The notes: a model not told the origin generated them from the letters alone. Counted from the stretch's first letter, positions 1-8,655 are shown. The stretch: DNA of 48,176 nt from Betaproteobacteria bacterium RIFCSPLOWO2_02_FULL_63_19 (GCA_001770415.1 MEQX01000008.1:1-48176); one strand, 5' to 3'. Made by a program: numbers and translations.

Positions 1-251
1 GCATGAGCCGCAACCCGGTGCTTGCTGCCGTGGGCGAAACCGTACTGACGATGCTCGCCGATCGGCTCAGACCAGTCGGAAGCCAGGCACCGTCGCGAGT
101 GGCGCTGCAGCTGCACAAGAAGATGCTTGATGCTTTCAGGGCAAGGAATTCCGCCGCAGCGCGGCGCATCATGGAACAGGACATCAAGACGGGGGGCAGG
201 CGGTTCGCGCTGCTCGATGCAAGCATCAGACAATTTGGCGAGAAGGAGTAG
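1..251 (+). CDS. GntR-family regulator, FCD domain, C-terminal fragment
   Basis: The frame is open from the left edge of the window, so only the last 80 or so residues are visible. The helical stretch around HKKMLDAFRARNSAAARRIM resembles the last helices of the FCD ligand-binding domain of GntR (FadR-type) regulators, in which a conserved His precedes a helix and an A-rrim block follows. The DNA-binding part lies outside the window. It ends 3 bases before the UbiD-family gene, so it is likely co-transcribed with it and may sense a substrate of this locus. Such regulators usually repress catabolic genes until an organic acid binds. The family call is moderate because so little of the protein is present. 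Confidence 0.6.
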   Translation, partial: MSRNPVLAAVGETVLTMLADRLRPVGSQAPSRVALQLHKKMLDAFRARNSAAARRIMEQDIKTGGRRFALLDASIRQFGEKE

Positions 252-254
252 AGC

Positions 255-1760
255 ATGGATAGGAGCAGAGTCATCGGCATCAAGAGCCTGGGCGATTGGA
301 TGAAGATCGTCGAATCGATCGGGGAACTCAAGCGCATCAAGGCCAAGGTCGACTGGGACCTGGAAATGGGCACCATCACCTACATGGCGGGCAAAACCGT
401 CGGCGGGCCGGCGCTGTTGTTCGAGAACATCAAGGATCACGCGGGTTCGAAGCTGCTGTTCAATCCGTTCGGCAGCAGCCTGAACCGCGTGGCGATATCC
501 GTCCGGGAAGAGCCCAGCAAGGATGCGCTCGGCATGGTCCGCGTGCTGAGCGAAAAGATGAAAAAGCGTGTCGCGCCGGTGACGATCGATGCGAAGGACG
601 CCGAGGTCAACCAGAACATCGACAGCGGCGACAAGGTCGATCTCACCCGGTTTCCCGCGCCCAAGATGTGGCCGCTGGACGGGGGCGCCTACATCGGCAC
701 GGCCGATGCGGTGATCACGATGAATCCGGAGGACGGCCGCGTCAACATGGGTACCTACCGGCAGATGGTCCAGGGGCCCAAGCAGGTCGGTTTTTATTCG
801 TCGCCTGGCAAGGACGCGACGCTGGACAAGCAGCGCTGGTGGGACCGGGGCGAACCGGCGCCGGTGGCTGCCGTCTATGGCCTCGATCCGCTGCTGTTTC
901 TCGTGGCCGCGACCTCATTTCCCAAGGACGTGTCGGAGTACGAATACGCGGGCGGCATCAACGGATATCCGATAGAGATATTCAAGAGCGACGTCACGGG
1001 ACTGACGCTGCCCGCGCACGCCGAACTGATCATCGAAGGCTTTTCCTATCCGGGCAAGACGGCACCGGAAGGACCGTTCGGCGAATTCACCGGCTACTAC
1101 GGCCGCCCGGGCGGCGCGACGCCTTATATCGACATCAAGACCATCCGCTACCGCAATGACCCCGTCGTCACCAGCGCGCTGATGTCCGACGGCTGGCCGA
1201 ACGAGTGCGGGCTGATGTGGGCGATGGCCAAGGCCGCCAAGGTGTGGACCGACTTGAACGCGATGGGCGTTCCGGGAATCCGCGGCGTATGGTCGCCGCC
1301 GGAGGCGGCCGGCTGGGGCATGACGGTCGTGTCCATCAAGCAGCAATACGCGGGCCATGCGGCGCAGGTCGGCGCATTGGCGGCTCAATGCATGGGCGGC
1401 GCATATTTCACCAAGTACATCGTGGTGGTCGATGACGACGTCGACCCGACCGATCTCGGCGATGTGATGTGGGCGATGGTGACCCGCTCGCGACCCGCGC
1501 AATCGATCGACATTCTGCGCGAGACCTGGAGCACCTACCTCGACCCGAGCCAGAATCCGCCGGAGATCCGGCCGTGGGGTTCCAAGTGCATCATCAACGC
1601 GTGCAAGGAGTACAAGTACTACAGGACGTTCTCCCGCCGCAGCCTGCTGAAGAAGGAAGTCTACGAGTCCGTGTGCGCTCGCTGGAGCGAACTGGGCTTC
1701 GAGGGCGAACCGCCGAGAATCAGCAATTTCGAAAGCTACGAAGGCGACGTTCACGCCTAG
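255..1760 (+). CDS. UbiD-family (prenylated-FMN) decarboxylase, first copy
   Basis: This 501-residue protein has the size and motifs of the UbiD family, enzymes that reversibly decarboxylate aromatic, heteroaromatic or unsaturated acids using prenylated FMN made by UbiX. The catalytic triad can be placed: R169 in the GTYRQM segment, and E272 and E277 in APEGPFGEFTG (residues 270-280), corresponding to the Arg and two Glu of fungal Fdc1. The ATG start has a good AAGGAG site 7 bases upstream. It follows a GntR-type regulator by 3 bases and precedes a second UbiD gene by 78 bases. No UbiX gene is in the window, so cofactor would come from elsewhere. The substrate cannot be read from the sequence; ubiquinone biosynthesis is unlikely in this context. 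Confidence 0.9.
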   Translation: MDRSRVIGIKSLGDWMKIVESIGELKRIKAKVDWDLEMGTITYMAGKTVGGPALLFENIKDHAGSKLLFNPFGSSLNRVAISVREEPSKDALGMVRVLSEKMKKRVAPVTIDAKDAEVNQNIDSGDKVDLTRFPAPKMWPLDGGAYIGTADAVITMNPEDGRVNMGTYRQMVQGPKQVGFYSSPGKDATLDKQRWWDRGEPAPVAAVYGLDPLLFLVAATSFPKDVSEYEYAGGINGYPIEIFKSDVTGLTLPAHAELIIEGFSYPGKTAPEGPFGEFTGYYGRPGGATPYIDIKTIRYRNDPVVTSALMSDGWPNECGLMWAMAKAAKVWTDLNAMGVPGIRGVWSPPEAAGWGMTVVSIKQQYAGHAAQVGALAAQCMGGAYFTKYIVVVDDDVDPTDLGDVMWAMVTRSRPAQSIDILRETWSTYLDPSQNPPEIRPWGSKCIINACKEYKYYRTFSRRSLLKKEVYESVCARWSELGFEGEPPRISNFESYEGDVHA

Positions 1761-1838
1761 TTCACGCTGATCGGGAGTGCCCGCACGGGAGCGGGTGATC
1801 CCGCTTCGGCATTCCTGGACGAGTGGATTGGAGGAGCC

Positions 1839-3317
1839 ATGGCCCTTGCCCGAGTTGAAACTTTACGCACCGGACCTTTGCAGGGGGCAGCGTCCGAGCT
1901 TTCGTTTCGGCGCTATCTGGACCAACTCGAGCGCGACACGCCGGAGGAAGTGCTCCACGTGCATTCGGCGATCAATCCGAGCGCGTTCGAGGCGACCGCG
2001 GTGCTTCAGCGGCTCGAGGAGCGCAACAAATATCCTCTGGTCGTCTTTGACAAGCCGCTCGCGCTGAACGGGAAGCCGTCGGCTTTCCCGCTGGTGACCA
2101 ATATCTATGCGACGCGCGAGCGCTGCGCCCGCGCCCTCGGCCTGCGTCCGGAGCAGGCGTATCAGGAACTGGGGCTGGAGTACGCCCGCCGCGAGGAACG
2201 GCGCATCGCGCCGGTGGTCATCGATGCGGCGGCGGCTCCGGTGAAGCAGGTCGTGCGCCGGGGTGATCAGGCGGATCTCCGGGAGCTTCCGATCGTCCGG
2301 CACCACCGAATGGATGGAGGACCGTACGTCGACATGACGCCGGTCATGCGCGATCCCGAGACGGGCGCCTACAACATCGCGTTCCTGCGCAACCAATACA
2401 GGGGACCTCGAAAACTCGGCATACACATGTCGCCGCGCCACAACTGGCAGATTGCGCGCAAACACGAGGAAGCCGGCCGGCCGACTCCCGTGGCCATCGT
2501 CGTCGGGCACCATCCCGCGTTCTATATCGGCGCGCTGAACGTGTCGCCGTTCGGCGAAGACGACTACCACGTCGTCGGCTCGATCGCCGGACAGCCGTTG
2601 CGGCTGGCGCCGAGTGAAACCTGGGGCACGGATTTTCTCGTTCCGGCGGACGCCGAACTGATCATCGAGGGCGAGATTGCGCCCGGCGTGCGCGAGGCGG
2701 AAGGGCCCTTCGGCGAGTTCCCCGGAACCTACGGCCCGCAGCGGGTGCGCTGGGTCATCAACGTCACCGCCATCACCCACCGGCGCGACGCGATCTATCA
2801 GGACATTTTCGTCGGCCACCGGGACAACTGGGTGCTGGGGGCTTTCCCCAAAGAGGGCAGCATATTCAATCGCATCAAGGGCGTCGTTCCCACGGTGAAG
2901 GCGGTGCACCTGCCGTCGAGCGGCGTCGGCCGTTTCCATTGCTACATCAGCATCGACAAGAAGGTCGACGGCGAGTCCAAGCAGGCGGCGCTGATCGCGC
3001 TGGGCGCCTGCGACTTCGTGAAACACGTCGTCGTCGTCGATTCCGACGTGGATGTTTATCGCGAGGAGGAAGTCCTCTGGTCGATCGCGACGCGGGTGCA
3101 GGCCGACGAAGACGTCGACATCATCAGGAACGTGAAAGGCGCGACGCTCGACCCGTCGCAGACGGACGACATCATGACTGCCAAAATGATCATCGACGCG
3201 ACCCGGCCGGTCCGCCGCCCGTTTGAGGCGCGCATCGACGTTCCGCGGGACGTTGTCGAGCGGACGGATCTCGAGCGGTTGATCGGGCGCGAACAACTCG
3301 CCCGCATCGGACTTTAG
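1839..3317 (+). CDS. UbiD-family (prenylated-FMN) decarboxylase, second copy
   Basis: This 492-residue UbiD-family protein is clearly different from its neighbour and not a recent duplicate: the two share the catalytic core but diverge in the N-terminal third. The expected triad is present as R184 in FLRNQYRGPRK, and E288 and E293 in AEGPFGEFPGTYG. A strong GGAGGAG ribosome site precedes the ATG. It has a VRHHRMDGGPY segment where the first copy has KMWPLDGGAY, which suggests a different substrate pocket. Tandem UbiD paralogues may be alternative decarboxylases or may form a hetero-oligomer as in phenylphosphate carboxylase-type systems; the sequence cannot decide. The stop is followed by a long hairpin at 3372-3422. 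Confidence 0.9.
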   Translation: MALARVETLRTGPLQGAASELSFRRYLDQLERDTPEEVLHVHSAINPSAFEATAVLQRLEERNKYPLVVFDKPLALNGKPSAFPLVTNIYATRERCARALGLRPEQAYQELGLEYARREERRIAPVVIDAAAAPVKQVVRRGDQADLRELPIVRHHRMDGGPYVDMTPVMRDPETGAYNIAFLRNQYRGPRKLGIHMSPRHNWQIARKHEEAGRPTPVAIVVGHHPAFYIGALNVSPFGEDDYHVVGSIAGQPLRLAPSETWGTDFLVPADAELIIEGEIAPGVREAEGPFGEFPGTYGPQRVRWVINVTAITHRRDAIYQDIFVGHRDNWVLGAFPKEGSIFNRIKGVVPTVKAVHLPSSGVGRFHCYISIDKKVDGESKQAALIALGACDFVKHVVVVDSDVDVYREEEVLWSIATRVQADEDVDIIRNVKGATLDPSQTDDIMTAKMIIDATRPVRRPFEARIDVPRDVVERTDLERLIGREQLARIGL

Positions 3318-3371
3318 CCGCTCGCCGGTTGAATGTTGACGACCCCGAAGACGATTGCGGTTTTGTATACG

Positions 3372-3422
3372 TCTCTCGATTCCGGACCGTTGCGCATTCT
3401 GCAACGATCCGGAATCGAGAGA
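3372..3422. repeat. 22-bp inverted repeat with 7-base loop
   Basis: The left arm is 3372-3393 and the right arm is 3401-3422, with loop GCATTCT at 3394-3400. The arms match at 21 of 22 positions; the one mismatch is C3387 opposite A3407. There is no T-run on either side, so it does not look like a standard intrinsic terminator. It lies 54 bases after the second UbiD gene and 60 bases before the small zinc-ribbon gene. It could be a processed mRNA stem, an attenuator, or a large operator whose centre is TTGCGCATTCTGCAA. Confidence 0.8.
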
Positions 3423-3482
3423 ACAGTGGCGTCAAAGAAGCAACGCCCGTCGGTTCCGATTTCGCCGCATTAGGAGGCAATC

Positions 3483-3632
3483 TTGGCACGCATCTTCTGG
3501 GTCGTATGCCCACACTGCAAAGAACGTTTCTACGCCCACTACGAGGACTTCCGGCACAAGCTCTGGAAGCTTCGTTGCCCGTTTTGCGAACACGAATTCG
3601 CGCAGGAGGAAAGTCCTCGCATCGACGAATAG
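3483..3632 (+). CDS. 49-residue zinc-ribbon microprotein, TTG start
   Basis: This frame starts with TTG at 3483, five bases after a perfect AGGAGG (3472-3477), and runs to TAG at 3630-3632. The product begins MARIFWVVCPHCKERFYAHY and carries two CxxC knuckles, CPHC at residues 9-12 and CPFC at 32-35, spaced as in a rubredoxin-like or zinc-ribbon fold. The rest is basic and aromatic (HKLWKLR), then an acidic tail. It sits between the second UbiD gene and the GMC oxidoreductase. Some UbiD systems carry a small CxxC subunit (VdcD/BsdD in vanillate and 4-hydroxybenzoate decarboxylases). This protein is shorter and not clearly homologous, so a role as accessory subunit is inference. The ribosome site and the codon-by-codon Cys pattern make a real gene likely. 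Confidence 0.75.
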   Translation: MARIFWVVCPHCKERFYAHYEDFRHKLWKLRCPFCEHEFAQEESPRIDE

Positions 3633-3671
3633 ATCGCGCGTCCGGTCGACGCATGCAATGGACGGAATCAA

Positions 3672-5282
3672 ATGCCGGGCGCGCGTGAATACGATTACCT
3701 GATCGTCGGTGGCGGATCGGCCGGCTGCGTGCTCGCGAACCGCCTCAGCGAGGATCCCACAGTAAGGGTGCTGCTGCTCGAAGCGGGCGGGCGCGACATC
3801 GATCCGCTCATTTCGATTCCGCTGGGCATGGGCAAGATGCACCAGCATCGAATGCACGACTGGGGCTTTGAGCCCGAGCCCGATCCCAATCTCGACAACC
3901 GCCGCATCGAGGCGATGCGAGGCAAGGTGCTGGGTGGCTGCTCGTCGATCAATGTGATGGCTTATACGCGCGGTCATCCCGGCGATTACGATCGCTGGGC
4001 GCGCAACGGCGCGATCGGCTGGTCCTACCCGGAAGTCCTGCCGTTCTTCCGGCGCGGCGAGACCTGGGAAGGCGGTGCGAACCGCTGGCGCGGCGGCGAG
4101 GGACCGCTCGGAACGCAATCGGCGAAAACCACGGACCCCATTTTCCGTTCATGGATAGAGGCCGGCAGGCAAGCGGGCTTCCCGGCGACACCGGACTACA
4201 ACACCGAACAGCAGGAAGGCTTCGGACGAGGGCAGTACACGATCCGGGACGGACGGCGCTCGTCTTCCGCGAGAGCCTATCTGCGCCCGGTCATGCGGCG
4301 GACGAACCTGTGCGTGGAAACAAAGGCGCAGGTGCTGAAGATCAGCGTGGAAGGCCGGCGCGCGACTGGCCTCGACTACGTGCGGCGAGGGGTTTTGCAT
4401 CGAGTGCGCGCCGCGCGCGAGGTGATCGTCTCGGCGGGGACCTTCAATTCGCCGCAGCTGCTGATGCTCTCGGGCATCGGGCCCGCGGATCATTTGAAGG
4501 AGATGGGGATCAATCCCATCCACGACCTTCCCGAGGTCGGTGGCAATCTGCAGGACCATCTGTGCGTATGGATCACCTGGCAACGCAAGTCGCCCGGCAC
4601 GTTTCACCGGGAAATGCGGCTCGACCGGATGTGCATGAGCATGATCCGCGCCTATTTCTTCGGCACCGGGCCGGGTACCGTCGTGCCGGGCGGTCTGCAC
4701 GCGTTCGTGAAAACCCGGCCGGGGCTCGATGTCCCCGATATCGAGTTCATGTTCAACACGGTGCCGCCGCAGACGCGGCTCTGGCTGCCGTTTGTACGCC
4801 CCGCATACCAGGATGCCTACTCGATCCGCCCGACGCTGTTGCATCCCGTCAGCCGAGGGCGCGTTCGCCTGCGGTCGGCCGACCCGCGGGCGCCAATGCG
4901 TATCAGTTTCAATTTCCTGAGTGCTCCCCAGGATCTGCCGCGCCTGCGCGAGGGTTTTCGTCGTGCGCGCGATGTCGGCGAGCAGGCTGCGATGGAACCC
5001 TACCGCGGCGCCGAGGCCGTCCCGGGCGCGAACGTGACCAGCGACGCCGACATCGACGCCTTCATCCGGCGCGCGGCCCTGACCGCGCACCATCCGGCAG
5101 GTACTTGCCGCATGGGGTCTGATTGCGGCGCCGTGCTCGATCCGCGACTGCGCGTGCGAGGCATCGAGCGGCTGCGGGTCGTCGACGCCTCGGCGATGCC
5201 GGATCTCGTTTCCGCGCACATCAATGCCTGCGTGTTGATGATGGCCGAAAGGGCCTCCGACATCATTCGCGAAGACGCTTAG
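3672..5282 (+). CDS. GMC-family FAD oxidoreductase (choline/alcohol dehydrogenase type)
   Basis: This 536-residue protein is a full-length glucose-methanol-choline oxidoreductase, an FAD enzyme that oxidises an alcohol to an aldehyde or ketone. The ADP-binding loop GGGSAG is at residues 13-18 followed by the LLLEAGG segment. GMC signature 1 is seen in GKVLGGCSSIN and signature 2 in GTFNSPQLLMLSGIG. The C-terminal active-site block has HHP (H473, H474) in TAHHPAGTCRMG and the partner position N518 in SAHINACVL. No signal peptide is visible, so it is probably cytoplasmic or membrane-associated. Only a weak GGAA ribosome site precedes the ATG. Placement after UbiD genes and the zinc-ribbon gene suggests one catabolic pathway in which an alcohol is oxidised and an acid decarboxylated; the substrate is unknown. 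Confidence 0.9.
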   Translation: MPGAREYDYLIVGGGSAGCVLANRLSEDPTVRVLLLEAGGRDIDPLISIPLGMGKMHQHRMHDWGFEPEPDPNLDNRRIEAMRGKVLGGCSSINVMAYTRGHPGDYDRWARNGAIGWSYPEVLPFFRRGETWEGGANRWRGGEGPLGTQSAKTTDPIFRSWIEAGRQAGFPATPDYNTEQQEGFGRGQYTIRDGRRSSSARAYLRPVMRRTNLCVETKAQVLKISVEGRRATGLDYVRRGVLHRVRAAREVIVSAGTFNSPQLLMLSGIGPADHLKEMGINPIHDLPEVGGNLQDHLCVWITWQRKSPGTFHREMRLDRMCMSMIRAYFFGTGPGTVVPGGLHAFVKTRPGLDVPDIEFMFNTVPPQTRLWLPFVRPAYQDAYSIRPTLLHPVSRGRVRLRSADPRAPMRISFNFLSAPQDLPRLREGFRRARDVGEQAAMEPYRGAEAVPGANVTSDADIDAFIRRAALTAHHPAGTCRMGSDCGAVLDPRLRVRGIERLRVVDASAMPDLVSAHINACVLMMAERASDIIREDA

Positions 5283-5419
5283 CGTAAGCTAGCTCGTCTG
5301 ACAGCACACCCCGCTCGGTTGCGCAGGAACCGCAACACCGATTACCGACAGCCGCGTGCCGGTCGGCGCGGAGATTGACGGCTCGAACCGGCGGCGCGCC
5401 TTCAACGGGGGGCGATACA

Positions 5420-5533
5420 ATGGCGGACATCGTCCTTCCAGAGGCCCTACCGAGCGAAGAGGAGGCAGTCCTGGGTTGGCAGATCAAGCGCGACGGAACG
5501 CGAAGGGGTATCGTTGAGATTACGGAGGCATAG
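5420..5533 (+). CDS. possible 37-residue small protein
   Basis: A short frame from ATG 5420 to TAG 5533 encodes a 37-residue product beginning MADIVLPEALPSEEEA. It ends 2 bases before the next small gene, whose ribosome site (GGAGG at 5524-5528) lies within its end, so the two could be translated together. No family is recognised. It may be the surviving end of a longer decayed gene. The call rests only on arrangement. Confidence 0.3.
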   Translation: MADIVLPEALPSEEEAVLGWQIKRDGTRRGIVEITEA

Positions 5534-5535
5534 CT

Positions 5536-5739
5536 ATGATTGCGAACGATCAAGAACTCAAAATCGCTCTGGACCGCATTGCCCAGTTTCAGGCTCAGGT
5601 AGCACACCTGCGGAACACGGAGACCAACCCCATCAACTACAGTGCCGCGGTGTCTGGATTTATCACGGAGATCGACCGCATGCAGCTCGAAGTACGTGAG
5701 TATCTGAGTGTACATCCCCGAGAGCTGACAGCCGTCTAA
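5536..5739 (+). CDS. 67-residue helical protein, antitoxin-like
   Basis: The product (MIANDQELKIALDRIAQF...) is predicted to be largely helical, with a hydrophilic heptad-like N-terminal half and a second helix around ITEIDRMQLEVREYLSVHP. It looks like a common family of small proteins related to the N-termini of Xre-type antitoxins, but has no helix-turn-helix of its own. A GGAGG site sits 7 bases before the ATG. It lies directly upstream of a restriction-modification operon, a usual place for toxin-antitoxin remnants. No toxin gene is recognisable next to it. It could also be a free-standing conserved protein of unknown role. Confidence 0.55.
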   Translation: MIANDQELKIALDRIAQFQAQVAHLRNTETNPINYSAAVSGFITEIDRMQLEVREYLSVHPRELTAV

Positions 5740-6014
5740 CTCCTGGTTACCCTGGTGCTGATTACAGAGCTGCGCGTAGCGCTTGGCTACGCGAAATTCC
5801 CCAAGCGGCTCGCAGCATACGGCGTCAAGGAGGGAAGTAAAATCAAGTCGGCCGCGAACGCGGCAGGGCCTGCCCGCGGGCCGCAATTTGAACCCGGCCA
5901 AAATTTCGCACTATGCCGTTTATGTCAATTTCGCTCCGCGACGCATGCCCGGTGCGGGCGGCCGGAGCGCGTTTGGCGGTAAGAGCGCGCGGGGAAAGCG
6001 GGGAGGAAATCCTG

Positions 6015-8651
6015 ATGGCACTCAAGAAGAAGACGGCGCGCGCGAAGAACGGCGCGTCGAAGAATCGCCCAATCGAGTCTTACGAGCATCGGGACAAACA
6101 GCGCGTCAACAATCCGCCGGTAGGGCTGGTGACGCCGGACACCGATCCGGACGCGGGGGCGAAGCAGACCTACGCATACGATCCGCACCTGGATCCGCAA
6201 CTGGTCTGGGCGGGCAAGGCCGAGCACACCTCGTTCGAGCTACCTACGGTGTCGCTGCACGTTCACGAGCGCATCGATCCGCGCACCATCATCGAGGCGG
6301 TCAGGAAGCGCTACGGCAACGGCGGCGAGCGGCAGATGGCGCTCTTCGAGACCGAGCGCCAGGAGCCGCTGCGCCACGCCATTGAGTTCTACCAACATAA
6401 ACACGGTTGGTCGAACCGGCTGATCGCGGGCGACTCACTGCTTGTCATGAACTCCCTTCTGGAAAAGGAGGGCATGGCGGGCAAGGTGCAGATGATCTAC
6501 ATCGACCCACCCTACGGCATCCGCTACGGCTCCAACTTCCAGCCTTTCGTCAACAAGCGCGACGTGAAGGACGGCAAGGACGAGGACCTGACCGCCGAGC
6601 CCGAGCAGATCCGTGCCTTCCGCGACACCTGGGAGCTGGGCATCCACTCCTACCTGACGTATCTGCGCGACCGGCTGCTCTTGGCGCGGGAGCTCTTGAC
6701 CGAGAGCGGCAGCGTGTTTGTGCAGATCAGCGATGAGAACGTCCACCATGTACGGGAGTTGATGGACGAGGTATTCGGGGCCGGGAACTTCATTGCATTA
6801 GTGCCTTTTCGGAAGAAAACAATGCCATTTGGCACCGTTGCTCTCGAACAAATGAATGACTTTTCGCTGTTTTACGCAAAGTCAAAACCATCGATGAAGT
6901 ACCTGCGTCTATTCGTAAGCAAGGATGTCCGAGGAGACCAAGATTGGGTTTGGTATCTTGATGAAGAAAACCACACCCATCGCATGACCAAAGAGCAACA
7001 CGAGACGCATTTTGGTATACCTGCGGAAAGTAGGATATTCCGTCTCAAGTCATTGGAACCGTCCGGGCCTATGGCTGCTGGGATGTTCAATTACGAGTTT
7101 CAAGGGAGGATGTTTAGGCATCCCACGAACGGATACGCTACGACGCCTGAAGGCATGAAGTTGCTTGAGCAGATGAATAGGTTGCAGGTCAAGGGCAACT
7201 TGATCAACTACCGACTATTTCTCGACGACTATCCAATTTCAGCTCTTCTAGCTCTTTGGAATGATACAGTTGGTGCGGATGATAAACGTTATGCAGTGCA
7301 GACGAATACCGAGGTTGTAAAACGCTGCCTCCTCATGACCACCGACCCGGGCGATCTGGTCTTCGACCCGACCTGCGGCAGTGGCACGACAGCCTACGTC
7401 GCCGAGCAATGGGGCCGGCGCTGGATCACCTGCGATACCTCGCGCGTGGCGCTCACGCTCGGCAAGCAGCGCCTGATGACCGCCGTCTTCGACTACTACG
7501 AACTGGCGCACCCGGAGGAGGGCGTCGGCAGCGGCTTCAGGTACAAGACCGTGCCGCACGTCACGCTCAAGTCCATCGCCAACAACCCGGACATCAAGGA
7601 GGGCATGACGCGCGAGCAGATCGACGCAGCCATCGCCCGCCACGCGCCGCAGGAGACGCTCTACGACCAGCCGTTCGTGGACAACAAGCGCACGCGCGTA
7701 TCCGGTCCGTTCACCGTCGAGGCCGTGCCCGCGCCAGCGGTGAAGGCGGTGGACGAGCTGCTCGAAGGCGCGCCGCAGCCGGCGGACGCTTCCATCGCCC
7801 GCTCGGGCGAAACGCTGCGCCAGGGCGAATGGCGCGACGAGCTGCTGCGCGCCGGCATCCGCGGCAAGGCGGGCCAGCACATCCGCTTCGCGCGCCTGGA
7901 GCCGCTGCCCGGCTGCCGGTGGCTGCACGCCGACGGCGAAACGCGCCCGAACGACGAAGGCGCGGACCGGGTGCGGGAGAAAGGCGCCGCGTACTCGGCG
8001 CAGCGCATCGTCGTCTCCTTCGGCCCCGAGCACGCGCCGCTGGAACGGCGACAGGTCGCGCAGGCGATCGAGGAGGCGCAGACGCTAGTGCCGAAACCGA
8101 AGCTCATCGTCTTCGCCGCCTTCCAGTTCGACCCGGAAGCCGCGCGTGACATCGACGAGACCCACTGGCCGGGCGTGACACTGCTCAAGGCGCAGATGAA
8201 CGCCGACCTGCTGACCGATGACCTCAAGAAGAAGCGTTCGAGCAACGAGTCGTTCTGGCTGATCGGCCAGCCAGACGTGCGGGTGGAGTGCATCGCCAAG
8301 GGCGAGGACAAGGGTAAGTTCCGCGTCTCGGTCCACGGCTTCGACTACTACAACACCAAGACCGGCGGCATCGAATCCGGCGGCGAGGACAGGATCGCGG
8401 TGTGGCTGCTCGACACCGACTACGACGGGCGCAGCCTCTATCCGCGCCAGGTGTTCTTTCCGATGGCGGGCGAGAAGGAAGGCTGGGCGCGGCTGGCGAA
8501 GAATCTCAAGGCCGAGATCGACGAGCAGTTGATCGAAGCCTACCGCGGCACGGCGTCGCTGCCCTTCGAGCCGGGCGGGCACAAGCGCATCGCGGTCAAG
8601 ATCGTGGACGACCGGGGGATCGAGAGCCTGAAGGTGATGGCGCTCGGGTGA
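6015..8651 (+). CDS. mod: Type III-like site-specific DNA methyltransferase (Mod)
   Basis: I place the start at ATG 6015, seven bases after GGAGG, giving 878 residues; an earlier in-frame ATG at 5913 has no ribosome site. It is an N6-adenine/N4-cytosine methylase of the beta class: catalytic motif IV DPPYG is at residues 164-168, and the SAM-binding motif I FDPTCGSGT comes later at 450-458. Between them, about residues 262-438, is the target-recognition region. The C-terminal 350 residues are probably for subunit contacts. It should methylate the recognition site and, with the res subunit, form the type III-like complex. The DNA for the recognition region (about 6790-7330) is visibly AT-richer than both flanks, a sign of exchange. 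The 275 bases upstream hold no further gene I can support. Confidence 0.9.
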   Translation: MALKKKTARAKNGASKNRPIESYEHRDKQRVNNPPVGLVTPDTDPDAGAKQTYAYDPHLDPQLVWAGKAEHTSFELPTVSLHVHERIDPRTIIEAVRKRYGNGGERQMALFETERQEPLRHAIEFYQHKHGWSNRLIAGDSLLVMNSLLEKEGMAGKVQMIYIDPPYGIRYGSNFQPFVNKRDVKDGKDEDLTAEPEQIRAFRDTWELGIHSYLTYLRDRLLLARELLTESGSVFVQISDENVHHVRELMDEVFGAGNFIALVPFRKKTMPFGTVALEQMNDFSLFYAKSKPSMKYLRLFVSKDVRGDQDWVWYLDEENHTHRMTKEQHETHFGIPAESRIFRLKSLEPSGPMAAGMFNYEFQGRMFRHPTNGYATTPEGMKLLEQMNRLQVKGNLINYRLFLDDYPISALLALWNDTVGADDKRYAVQTNTEVVKRCLLMTTDPGDLVFDPTCGSGTTAYVAEQWGRRWITCDTSRVALTLGKQRLMTAVFDYYELAHPEEGVGSGFRYKTVPHVTLKSIANNPDIKEGMTREQIDAAIARHAPQETLYDQPFVDNKRTRVSGPFTVEAVPAPAVKAVDELLEGAPQPADASIARSGETLRQGEWRDELLRAGIRGKAGQHIRFARLEPLPGCRWLHADGETRPNDEGADRVREKGAAYSAQRIVVSFGPEHAPLERRQVAQAIEEAQTLVPKPKLIVFAAFQFDPEAARDIDETHWPGVTLLKAQMNADLLTDDLKKKRSSNESFWLIGQPDVRVECIAKGEDKGKFRVSVHGFDYYNTKTGGIESGGEDRIAVWLLDTDYDGRSLYPRQVFFPMAGEKEGWARLAKNLKAEIDEQLIEAYRGTASLPFEPGGHKRIAVKIVDDRGIESLKVMALG

Positions 8652-8655
8652 TGTC

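Noticed and set aside
915..1754. Long minus-strand frames opposite both UbiD genes (also 1863-3404)
   Set aside because: They are shadows of high-GC coding sequence; their products are rich in Arg, His and Asp with no recognisable motif, while the plus frames carry the UbiD triad.
3394..3404. Shared operator between the 3372-3422 hairpin and the palindrome at 30298-30308
   Set aside because: Both contain TGCA-type half sites, but the spacing and flanks differ; the similarity is too short to mean much.
5263..5901. 212-codon minus-strand frame in the gap before mod
   Set aside because: Composition is unlike a protein and it runs antisense to two better-supported small frames; no family resemblance.
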